Shown here one piece after another: positions 45,463 to 55,887 of a stretch of DNA of 64,000 nt; the stretch's first letter is position 1; every line of letters begins with the position of its first letter. The stretch comes from Sambucus nigra. Its lineage: Eukaryota; Streptophyta; Magnoliopsida; Dipsacales; Adoxaceae. The notes under the pieces are model-generated. The model worked only from the letters and a program-made list of their open reading frames with translations, did no database searches and had not been told where the DNA came from. Location of the stretch: the NCBI GenBank assembly GCA_949130495.1, contig OX422213.1:540501467-540565466 (forward strand), in the 5' to 3' direction. The position numbers and the translations under genes are program-made.

Positions 45463-46634
45463 TTGATTTAATTAATTAAACATACCACTCTAGGGGTGTT
45501 ATTAATGGAGGTTTTGCGATGTGGGTGTTCTTCCAGTGGAGTGAAAGCAGGCTAAGTATTGACCCCAGATCATAGGGCCATGCATGCCTAACAAGGTTGA
45601 ATTCGAGTGAGGTAATGTTGGTATGGTTATGCTCACTGGCTCAGAATTATGATCGCCTCCAATACGTTTTATTTTCGGGTACGGTAGGCATTTTTGTCCC
45701 GGTGTTTCTAGGGTGAGAATGTATTGTGCTGAAGAATAGCACACTAGATAACCATATCTAAGGGATTTTTATTCCGGAGGGATGATGGGTATACGTATAT
45801 AGTGAGTGATATATATGCATATTAAGATGTGAATATTGTGTATATTAATGCGAATAAGAATACACGGCTTAAATCTTAAGTGAGAATACCGTTGAATTAA
45901 CTAGTGAAAGTTACTGACTTTAATTAATAAATTGTAATTGAGGATTATAATTATTAATGGTAATTGGAATTAATTCGGCAAAATTCCCGGTAATGGGATA
46001 GCGTATAGAATTTGGGATGGTAGGGACTAGTTAGGCGGGTATCATAATTAAGCGATTAAAATGCAAACATTAATTGCGCACTTTAGATGAGAGGTGAGTA
46101 ATGTCTTGAGAGAGTGTGACACCAATTTAAAATCTGGAAGAAGGGGCATAATTAATTATGCATTTTAATTACTTGCAGAATATTTTCTAAAAGGTTTTTG
46201 GGCGATAACCCATATCAAATCTATTTTCAAAACCTTTTGGGTGTCCAGCCACAGGGATGCCAAGCTTAACCAGTCTATCAGGTACCAGAGCTGCAACAAT
46301 TGTGGATGTTACAGGATATTGTTGTAGTCATTTCTTTCATCACATTCAAGATAGGGTTAGTTTTATTTTCAGGCATATTGCCTAATTTCAGCGTCTTATT
46401 TATTTCATTTTATTTGGATTTGTTGTATGGTTATTATTTCAACCGATGGGTTATTCGATTAAGGATTTGGCATGTAATAGACTTATGTTTTAGATTTATA
46501 TTATTTCCGTGGATTTACTTTAGTTGTTTAACTAAATCGTGGGTTGAGATGTTGTTGCTGATAAAGATTAAAATTGACACGACTTATTTTAATAATAGGT
46601 GGCCACCCGTTATTTTAATAACCGGGGTGTCACA
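43841..46634 (+). repeat. Gypsy LTR-2, shared between two tandem elements
   Basis: TGTAATCCCCC start, GGGGTGTCACA end. It serves as 3' LTR of the internal region on its left and 5' LTR of the partial internal region on its right. It preserves the empty sites for both elements nested in LTR-1. Confidence 0.88.
45386..45460. repeat. (TC)n(AT)n microsatellite in gypsy LTR-2
   Basis: TC run 45386-45412, AT run 45413-45460, at the LTR position homologous to 33877-33928. Confidence 0.95.
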
Positions 46635-46945
46635 GATGGTAACAGGGCATCAGGTTCTAGAGTACTTTGGATCTATGCGACCTTATTACATTTTTTCCCA
46701 TTGCGTTCTTTGATGTAGAGCCCTATGCTTAAGACTGTTGACTCTTATTGCGATTTACGCTCTCCTACTATTAGTTATAACTAAAGTGAATCTTAAATGA
46801 GTTTGGTTTGGTTGCGTATGTCTAACAATGGAGGACAACCAACGAGGGTTGTTAGTAAGACTACCAGAGGAGAGGAGAGGCCTGAGCCGCAGACTATTAT
46901 GAAAATGGTGGCCGAAGTAGAAGTCACCACTATTATTGTATTAGA
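46635..46945 (+). mobile_element. Second, truncated gypsy internal region
   Basis: Matches 40354-40665 from the primer-binding site through AACAATGGAGGACAACCAA to CACTATTATT, then diverges. The open frame at 46797-46979 is the decayed gag start. Confidence 0.75.
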
Positions 46946-47655
46946 CATGACTATACTAGCTAGAGATGTATACGCATAAGATTATGAATTAGGAATATTG
47001 CAATAAAATATACTAGAGACGTATATACTGAACTGTGACTCGGGAATATTAAAGTCTGATACACTAGAGATATATATCAGAAAACATAACTCGTGACTGT
47101 TAAAGTTAGACAATACCGTGTAAGTAAGTTAATATTGTTATAGTAAGAGTTACTTAATTGAAAGACGGACTTAAGAATGTTAAAGTAAAGAATACTTAAT
47201 TAAAAATGAACTTAGAGGTTGTGAATACCTTTCGAGACTGAGATTAGTACCACATTCTTATTTAGATTGTTTGGGTTGGGATAACTTAAAATCAACTTAA
47301 ATATTGAAGGAATATGTATTCTTATTTTGCGGCCCAAATTTAGTTATACTCTCATGCACTGTGGACTTCGTAGTTTGAATCCTCTTTGTGGAAATATTTT
47401 TTACAGGTTTTAGGCATCAGTCGTCACCGTATAATGGAGCTATTAATGGAAAGAGTTACTCTAGTATTAGTCCCATCTATCATTTTCTATGATGTAGGTG
47501 TCAAGCGTGTAGCTTATTTATATTATTGCACTCTTTTATATTTCAGTCATTGAAACAATTGTGTTTAACATTATTTAGATTTCTCCAGTAAGATATTTGT
47601 ACGAGATATATGTATTTATATTGGTGCAATTATTTAAAGTTGGATATTGGACTTG
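46946..47655. other. Unassigned AT-rich repeat-like sequence
   Basis: Contains loosely repeated TACTAGAGAYRTATAT motifs (46965-47080) and ACTTAATTRAA motifs (47150-47210). The part around 47400-47600 looks like an LTR tail but I cannot match it to another copy here. No coding region is seen. Confidence 0.4.
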
Positions 47656-47905
47656 TAATAACAATTTTTCTAACAATATTCATAGCATAGCTTTAGACTA
47701 GTTTGACGTATCCCGTTACAAATTATCATATACTATCATGATGAACAAACCCGAGCATCTCCAATTTTGAAGACTTCCCGACATCCCGTAAAGGTATAAA
47801 ATAATTTAGAGTTTAAATTAATTTATAAAATTAATTTTTGAGATGTTTATTTTTTACCAAAAATGACCAAGAGTTTGTTATTTCGAAAAGAAAAAACAAT
47901 TAAAT

Positions 47906-48077
47906 CTTGTTCAAACGAGATGAAATGTCGTTAGAAGGTCATTCAATGTATTTTTGAAAATGAGGTTCAAATGAGGGCTTACTGTCTAAGTTTTTTTTAT
48001 GTCATCAGAAACGAGACTTATCTCATTCGAACGAGATGTTTATCTTATTAGAACGATAGGAATAAATAGTTCGAACG
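47906..48077. promoter_or_regulatory. TTCGAA-type palindrome array in Copia-3 LTR
   Basis: Sites with central hexamers at 47910, 47931, 47953, 47966, 48005, 48026, 48048 and 48070 include two intact TTCGAA; the rest are one or two changes away. Dominant spacings are 21 and 22 bp. A TATAAATA box lies at 48108-48115, 36 bp after the last centre. Confidence 0.6.
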
Positions 48078-48724
48078 TCGCCACAACCTCGGAATTTGTG
48101 AACGCCCTATAAATACCTTTTTCGTGTTTAGATTGTTTAATACTTTTGTCAGATTCGTTTCTACATAACTTTTGCGAAAGATCTTCATTTTTGTGTTGCA
48201 AAAATACAGTTTAATTCACAAACAAACATCCTGAATATTTAGTTTTATGAATTCCTTTAAACCCTCAATTTTTTTGTATACTTTCATACACCTTTATTGA
48301 TAAGGCATCTCCATGGATGACTTGTGATACTTGAGGGGACTCACTGCTGAAGACGAAGGCCAAGGTTGACAGAGGACTACGATCTTGTGATTCTTGCGAG
48401 TATCATAGTTGTTCTTTAGAGATTTGCAAAAATTAACACATTATACTTATGGCTGGTATAAAGTAGTTTATAAGTCGATTGTCTTATACATTTTTAAATT
48501 GAATAAAAGGTCTTACCCGAAAGGTTTTTTTTACCAATTCTTAGTTTACTTTATCTGTTTTATCACATAGATGCATGTCTTGGGATAAAACGATAAAATC
48601 TATTTAAAAGTGGTGTTGCATGTTTGAATCTTAAAATTGCAAGAATGAAGTTTTGTGACCATATTTTCCATGCACGTTTATTTATGCATTCTAAATGGTA
48701 TTATAGCCTTCCACTCTTACAAGT

Positions 48725-48850
48725 AGTGTCAGAGCATACTTACTGCATTCACAAATTGGTATCAGAGCGGGTTACACCAAATTATCACGTGATCCTAATT
48801 TTTTTTAGTTTTCCATGTAGATACCATTTTTCACAAATTGGTATTAGAGC
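48725..48850 (+). other. Three primer-binding-site-like motifs in Copia-3
   Basis: TGGTATCAGAGC at 48757-48768 is the canonical site. TGGTATTAGAGC at 48839-48850 repeats it with the preceding TCACAAAT. AGTGTCAGAGCAT at 48725-48737 is a more degenerate version just inside the LTR end. A copy of that last segment recurs near 50628-50662. Confidence 0.65.
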
Positions 48851-48917
48851 TGGTTGCACTAAGTTATTATGTTAAATCCTTATTTGGTGCTTTGAGTGTG
48901 GTTTAGTTTTTCTCTTG

Positions 48918-49696
48918 ATGGATTATCATAGTTTTAATGACTTAAATCGTTTGAATTTGAAGTTTGCTAAAAGAATTGAAATTCTTGAAAAAAAATTCTC
49001 GTTGTAAATATACTATGGATCTTTTGTAAACTCTTCAAAGTCAAAGAGATTTCTTTCATGCGAAACTTGTGGACATGGATTGTGATTTTAAAATTTTAGA
49101 ATTATCCAAGAAGGAGAGTGATGAAAGAGTCCAATTTTTTGATAAATAATTAGAGGACTTTAAAAATTATAGGGTTAGTGTTTGTGCCGTTGAGGATTAT
49201 GTTTTGATTAATGATTTTAAGGCAAGAGATAAGACTCTTAGGGATAAGTTTGCTCACATTAAGGGGGAGCAAGATAACCTTCTAGAAATGATTAAAAATA
49301 TGAAGAAGGAGTCCCTAAAATTTGAGGAGTCAAATTCTTTGCTTGAGTCTAGAATTTTGAAGTAAAAAGATGATTTAAAATACTCGAGTAGTTTTTATAG
49401 TAAGGTACTGGATCTTATGTTTATAATACTTCGACTGCCAAAGCCAAGACCATTATTTGTTTTAGAGGGTCAACCGCATACAAGAACGTTAGAAAAGGTC
49501 AATCCATAGGTAACATTCCTCACACTTACACATGTTCACATTGTGGTAGGAAAGATCACCTTAGGCGTTTTTATTTTGATCTTGGCAGAGGCCCTAGGAA
49601 GTTGAAGTCTAGTGTACCCTTGGTTCCTGAAACTCGATGCTTTAAGTGTACACCTATTTGGGTTAGAAAATCCATTTTAGAGGAGCTAGATGTTAA
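48918..49696 (+). pseudogene. Decayed Copia gag remnant
   Basis: Broken frames show coiled, Lys/Glu-rich sequence (for example RDKTLRDKFAHIKGEQDNLL near 49230-49285), then YTCSHCGRKDHLRRF near 49530-49575, a zinc-knuckle-like segment without its last Cys, and PIWVRKS near 49655. CHHCGxxGHIRPxC followed by WVRK is the pattern at the end of gag in SIRE/Maximus-like Copia elements. Stops interrupt every frame. It is more decayed than the gag at 35427-36810. Confidence 0.7.
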
Positions 49697-50659
49697 ACCT
49701 TTTGATTCTCACATGTTTGCACATGATTATTCACTTGCTTTATTATATGAATGATTGCTTGTGTGATTTTGTTTGTCATACTCTAGTATTGCTTCATGAC
49801 ATATATTTGCAAGTGTTATGACATGTTTATCTTTTGTATTATATTTTTTTTGTTGAGTAATATTTGAAAAATACAAAAAGATTTTATTTTGATAAAAAAA
49901 TTAAAAATACAAAAAGATTTTTTATTTTTATGTATTTTAATTTTTCACAGTTGGTATGGCATATTGGTGTGTTTGAATCCAATTATCCACGCAATTTCCA
50001 TATGGACATGACATTTCATTATAGCTTTAGTACTAAGATTGATCTTAACCATGCTTATGGAGTTATTTCAAACTTGATTTGCTTTACGGTTTCGACTTTA
50101 TATATGCTTCCGCACACACATGCACGAGCTTTTTGAATGTTTACTTCACTACGTATATTTGAGCTTGGTGAAATGTTCACCCATAAATTTTGTCAACTAA
50201 ATGTTTATGTGACTATGGGAGATTTGTGCATGTACGCACCATTGCCCGTGAGATTTGTTTTATTATTGAAAAAATGTGAGTGTACACAAACAAGGGATGC
50301 GAGAGACATGTTGACTCATCGTGAAATCCACCATTTGAAAAGGCCCCAAGAAAAAATTATGGCAATAAAAAGAGCTATATGCTAAAAAGAGGACAACATA
50401 GTTTAGTTTGTTTGATCTTTCCAAATAAATCACTTCAAGAGAAAAGAAAAATAAAAGAACAGAAAATAAGATATATGTTTATCTTTTGAGGGAGTTTAGT
50501 TGAAGATCAACGGGTTTGCACAATGCATCCTAGCTGTGTTTATTTTGTCATGATACAATTGATTTATAGAATCATCAAGTTACTACTTATTTTGAGGAAG
50601 TTTTTTTGAAGATCAATAGGTTTGCACAAGTAGTGTCTGAGCATAGTTACTACTTTCAC

Positions 50660-51330
50660 AAGACTATTGGGATTCATTTTTAGTGACGGAATCATGTTCT
50701 ATTGTTGTTTGATACCTTATCAGAGATGTTTTCATCTATTAAATATTTTAGTATTTAGCATTGTCTCTACTTATATCATTTTCATTTATCTAATTCATGC
50801 TTAGAATATTATTAATGATTTGACTCCCGTGATTTTTATACTAGAATTTATCAATTTATTTACGGATTTTATGGGGTGTCACAGTTTGTATCACAACATT
50901 CTAGTAACTAGTGTCCTAGGGTCATAAGTGCGTCCACCATTTTTCTGCACTGCGTTCTTTAACTACTCTAAAATTATACCGTTTAGTATTTGTACAATTA
51001 ATCACGATAATCACATAAGAATTCTCATGCCATTGGCTATGACAAACGGCTTGAATATATCGAATTGTACCAGGAGAGTTCCTTGTTTGGATTCCATTCG
51101 TGAGACATCCCATACATGTTGTTTAGTTTGGTTTGGAGTTAGGTCTTATTGGGCGTGAGACTTTTGGTGTATGATTGGAGAATGTTTTGAGGGGAAGGGT
51201 TTTCCACTTACCAATCATAACTGTAGGAGGATTAAGTTCCTGAAACCTCATTAGGGTGAGTTTATCTATCTTTCTCTTTTTGCAATAGAAGAGATTGATA
51301 CATAAGCGAACTAGACGGATCACATTATCA
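50660..51330 (+). mobile_element. Gypsy LTR tail with mutated primer-binding site
   Basis: GGGGTGTCACA ends at 50883. TTGTATCACAAC (50886-50897) is a degenerate tRNA-Met site, and the following CTAGTAACTAGTGTCCTAGGGTC resembles the start of the gypsy internal region at 40375. A third remnant of the plus-strand gypsy family; no coding preserved. Confidence 0.6.
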
Positions 51331-52440
51331 GAACTTTATATGAAGGGTTTAACCTATGTTATTGGGTAACCCATATGTCGATGTCTAAAAATGGAGTGGT
51401 CCAATTTTATAATCACGGATAAATAATAAGACCAATCTAAACAAACACACAAGAGATAAAGGTTTTTAAAGTGGTTCAGCTGTCAAAATCCTACATCCAC
51501 TGTTGGTATTATTATTGAAGTTTGCAAGAGATACATACGGTGTTCTTGTGATTTAATGAATTGTCCCCTTGAGCTAAGGGAGACAGTCTATTAATAGTGG
51601 TCCGAAACCCTATAGACGGAATGCTTTTATATTTTCAGGCATTTACATCTATGTACAATAAACGAGACTCTTGTTATTCAGTGTTGGTCACCCTTCTATC
51701 CGAGTAACTTTTTATTTTCCTAATTGTTCATATTCTAGAGTTGGTCGGTATTCTAGCCAACTAGGTTCCTCTGATGTCGATCAAGACAGCTGAATGGCCA
51801 CATAGGATGAAATGTGTCTATTTTTTATTGGTCCACATGGTGAGGTAATTTTTACATATAACAAAGACCCCAATGCTCCATGCTTGATGATTAATAGAAA
51901 GTATGGAGTACTTGTTCAAAATGTTGCTCGACGTGTGATCTGAGCGTTGGTCGGCAACCGACCTTTCGGACTTGTAAAAGTTTTTGCTGGAACTGTGGAT
52001 AATGACATTTTTATAAATAATTCAAACTTTTTGTGCATTGGGAAGCACGCAGTCGGCGACAGTTCAATCATTCTTGTAGTTAATCATTTCGTTTCTTCTA
52101 TCGAGGCAACCTATAAATACGCAAAAATTTCCCTGCTTTTCTTTTGACATCAAATTTTCAGCACTTAGAATTTTCCCTTATTCTCGAGTTTTCTTTCTGC
52201 AATCTCTTTCTGCTACCCGTCACCGCTTTTCAATCTTCCTTGTTATCTTTAGATTCCTGTAAGCTTCTTTCATCTTTTCTCTATTTTTCACCCTCTTCTC
52301 TATTTCAACCACAGTTTACTTCGTGGATGATGGTTCATTAGAGGAGTTTTGGGAGAAAAGGAAAATTCTTGACTGGGTAGATTTAGAAATAGCTCAGGGC
52401 CCTATTAATGTTTATTCTTTATCATAGGCTCATTGGATTC
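51331..52440 (+). other. LTR-like promoter region of unknown element
   Basis: Contains an inverted repeat GGTCGG-CAA-CCGACC (51949-51963), other GTTGGTCGG copies (51729 and near 51945), and a TATAAATA box (52112-52119) followed by pyrimidine-rich leader-like sequence. The combination looks like an LTR or promoter, but no second copy or ends are visible. No protein recognised. Confidence 0.35.
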
Positions 52441-52721
52441 CCACTCTTTTCATTTTTTTTAAAGAACTTTTTATTCATATATAGTAGAAGAACTTGCCTC
52501 TTCTAAATAGCAATCATTACAAACAGAATCTGAAAACGGAAAAGAAAGGAGAATAAATGCGGTTCTTTATAGACTAGAACCCTTACAAGAACATAAGACA
52601 ACTTGAAACATCCTAAAATGAATAAAAAGCACCAATAACCACTAGACATGCCTGAAAGAAGGAAATCCCCATTTATCAACTCTATTAAGGACCCTGATCT
52701 GCTTTGGAAAGTCCTTATCCG
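52441..52721 (-). mobile_element. Possible LINE-like 3' end with A tail
   Basis: On the minus strand the segment ends GAATAAAAAG...TTTAAAAAAAA near 52449-52475, an AATAAA signal with a short A run, like the 3' end of a plant LINE or a retrocopy. The upper edge joins the gypsy internal region at 52721/52722. No reverse-transcriptase sequence is included. Confidence 0.4.
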
Positions 52722-54012
52722 GTTGATCATCTAACCCCAACCGTTCTACTACTTACTACACCCCTTTCAATGCCGACTTTCACGTATAATTCTTCCCGTT
52801 AAGTGATACTTAATGATCTTCTTCTTCTCTCGGCGTATACCAAAAGTTTCGACCCTTGCACTTTTCACCACGTTGTGCACATATGGACCCTTTATACCTT
52901 ATTGACATCCTCATTCTATTTACTCTTGAGTCACCCTCAACATTCGATTGGTCGAAACTCTACTCCAAATTGCCCATAATAATTAAATATTTTCGTTCTC
53001 AAGAGATATCCCCTTATTAAATGGCTTTCCACTGCCCTTTCACCAAATTCGGACGTGCTACACTGATTACACATGAGCATACTCATTAACACCTTCTCTT
53101 ATGACGCTTAATCCCATAAGTAATAATTTCACCCATCAATATCCCTTCTTTCGGAGATCACTGCATTAGTAAACCAAGATGTGTACACCTCTTATAACCC
53201 ATGCATAAGATTTTAAACATCATATACGCTTCATACATATTCCAAACTCTTTATTGCCACTGCATTTACAACGTGGCTATACCACTTGGGCATTCTCAAT
53301 CACCTCTGAAACCAACATTATGAACGAATGCAATCTTCAACCTTCCACAACAAAACCAACATTATGAGTATTTACCTCGTAATTCACTAATAACTGGCTC
53401 TACTAGCCTTACATCGTAATTTAGCATGTTAACTTCCCATTATAACTACTCACTTCCATAACGATCGAGGTATTCAATTTATGAACGAATGGTCAAACAT
53501 CTCCCTACTACCAACCATACGCTAAGTTTCATGCGTGGGATGTCTCGCAAAGTGAAATCCAAGCAAGGAACCCCCCCGATACACTACTACCTAACATTGT
53601 CGGTCATCGGGGATTCGTTATGCCCTAAGTCCATAACATGTACTCCTATATTCCCGTTTCTTGAAAATCAAGTTACATCTCCTTCCGCAATTACACTTAG
53701 ATTAGGAACTCCTTCTGAAAGACACTGTCTCTAAACATTGATGGAAATCAAATTCATAACATCATGCAAATATAATTGGGGCTCTCGAAATCCCGTCCCC
53801 AAACACACAAGTATGAGTTTAAACTCCCAAATCTCTATAGGGTGATAAAACAATGCACTCTTCTTATAACGACATCCTGAGCGTTAATTATAATAACCAT
53901 CTAAACCTTTTCACTGACTAGTAAACCAATTACATACGAATCATATCAATTAAATCCCTACGCATACTGGGATTAAATATTCGAACCATTATACCTTTTT
54001 GAAATCACAACA

Positions 54013-54022
<10 letters not shown>

Positions 54023-54094
<72 letters not shown>
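54023..54094. repeat. (AC)n(TA)n microsatellite
   Basis: AC run 54023-54064 then TA run to 54094. The other unit has only TA repeats at the same place (61149-61188). Confidence 0.95.
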
Positions 54095-54098
<4 letters not shown>

Positions 54099-55873
54099 CG
54101 AGCTCGACCCTTCACAGATGGGGCCTCGCAAGAACGAAACAATCACCCAAAGGTAGTAACCCCGACAAACTTACAATACCAGCACACTATCGGTATAATC
54201 ATATATAAAACCATAATTAGGATAATATCATACTCGTATAAAACAGCACTAAAACGAGTAATTTCAATAAAGTATATACTGCTATCAATATACCCATTCA
54301 TCCTCCGCGGATGACAATAAAGGTAACCCCACACTATCAGGGAAGATATTCACATAAATAATAAAATTGTCGATACTCACTAAACTAGACTCTCAAGCAA
54401 AAATAACCATAATAACAATTGTAGCAACTCGTTCATGCCACAAACAACATGCAACATCATCTGAGGATATAACTCATACTTCTATCCTGACAATTGTCCT
54501 GGCTACTCAAATGGTTCCTGGACTTAACACACCTGTCCGTACCAAACCGAATATTTCAATAACTGTCTCCCTTGCCAAATACAATACCTTTATCCCTACA
54601 CTTATATCGGGAAGCATTTATAATGCACTGGTTTCACTCCCCAAAAAATACCTCTACACATACTCCACTTATCTTCGGTCACACTGACCATGTTAAGGTG
54701 GTCCTTCTCTCGGACGTTGGTAGTCTCATCTTTGATGACTACCTCCATTGTTCCCTTAGCTTGATGGACCTAAGGAACACGCTACTAGTTTCCACATCTC
54801 TTACTGAAATCACAATAGCTCGGTAATAATTCAGCTATCCGAATTATTTTAACGGGTTCTCCGTTGGGTCTTCCCCTTGTGGTGCTTCTCCAATACCATT
54901 TTCCCAGTCTTACTCTATAGAAATTCCTCGATTCTTGAATCTCCCCACCCAAGGAAATGTTTACCTCTAAATTAACACTACGCGACATTATTACCATCTG
55001 CATTGACCGTCCAAGCAGAATTCCCCAGAAGAGCTAACAATTCTTCTTGTATGTAAATTCTCCTATTAATATCCTCTTCTCCATTTCACCTACTTCACCC
55101 GGTGTAAGGTTCGCTACATAATTAAATTTCTCCTCAAAAAGTGACCTCTGTCTGACCCTTTTGTGTGAGTTCAGAATAATATTCACCTTTCACCCTGAAC
55201 ATCTGATGAAGGAACTTATGGTCAAACCATACGTGTACGCCTTCTCTCGACGTCACAATTCACTTTTAAGTGTGGTGATTGTCTCTCACCATTGAAACTC
55301 CGCTCTTATGAGCCAAGAAAAATTTACCCCAAATTTTCATTTTCGATTGGCTATACCCCGACATATGTCCAAGCCTTTGGATATATTACGTTCGTTTCGC
55401 TAGCACACTCCATCTCCGCATTTCGAGTATTTCCATTGTTGGTTCTCTTCAATGTTTCACCTAACTCTTTCTCTCCCATTCCAACCCTGTTGGGAGAGTC
55501 TCATTTGACCCCACTTTCTACTATAGTTGTTCCTGGAAGTCACAAGTCGCGCCTTGGCCGTCTGTACCGTCCTGGACTTCCGTGCCATAATATGGGTGAC
55601 TTTAACTACGGTCATACTTCTTTAATAACTTAAATAACCTCAACTGATCTTTTGCCTCCTGTTGTTCGCCCAACTATTTTCGCCTGACGTACTACATTGT
55701 TCGGCGCACGAACACACCCGATTGTAAATAAGATTCACTATTATGACATCATAGCAGGAGAACGAAATCTTACCAAAGAAATCAACAATCCTAAACATAG
55801 GGCTCTATATCAAAGAAAGCTACGCTGGAAGCATAATAAGCCGCACTGATCCTAAAGGACACTAGAACTTGAT

Positions 55874-55885
55874 GCTCCGATACCA
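55874..55885 (-). other. Primer-binding site of gypsy unit 2
   Basis: Minus-strand TGGTATCGGAGC, one change from TGGTATCAGAGC, two bases after the LTR end. Confidence 0.88.
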
Positions 55886-55887
55886 CC

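Larger units (their letters stand above)
30852..46945 (+). mobile_element. Ty3/gypsy tandem array (LTR-internal-LTR-internal)
   Basis: LTR-1 (30852-40353; 2842 bp once two nested elements and their duplications are subtracted) is followed by a tRNA-Met primer-binding site and a 3.5-kb internal region. LTR-2 (43841-46634; 2794 bp) is again followed by a primer-binding-site remnant and a second copy of the start of the internal region. The second internal copy stops matching near 46945. Two elements therefore share an LTR, the usual product of unequal recombination. All coding sequence is decayed. Confidence 0.85.
47656..50660 (+). mobile_element. Decayed Copia element (Copia-3), 5' LTR and internal region
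   Basis: The LTR (about 47656-48751) ends CATTCA before a primer-binding site. Internal sequence holds decayed gag (48918-49696) and non-coding blocks shared with Copia-1 (49705-49830 with 4960-5110; 50220-50560 with 11820-12110) and with the gag-only element (49865 with 36905). No 3' LTR is seen; it is truncated near 50660. The LTR start is the least certain boundary. Confidence 0.7.
52722..55887 (-). pseudogene. Decayed gypsy internal region, unit 2
   Basis: No long frame survives. Near 55073-55135 the minus strand encodes EEKFNYVANLTPGEVGEMEKR, matching the plant gypsy gag pattern (FxxLSRYxPxLV). I could not place protease, reverse transcriptase or integrase. The many plus-strand short frames mirror those of the other unit only because the DNA is duplicated. 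Contains the (AC)n(TA)n run 54023-54094. Confidence 0.65.

Noticed and set aside
52112..52341. TATA box and leader considered as a host gene promoter
   Set aside because: No downstream coding frame with recognisable content; surrounding DNA is all element-derived, so an LTR promoter is more likely.
53489..55633. Plus-strand frames recurring at 60664-62714 as possible conserved genes
   Set aside because: The apparent conservation is due to the 7.1-kb tandem duplication; the element is read on the other strand.
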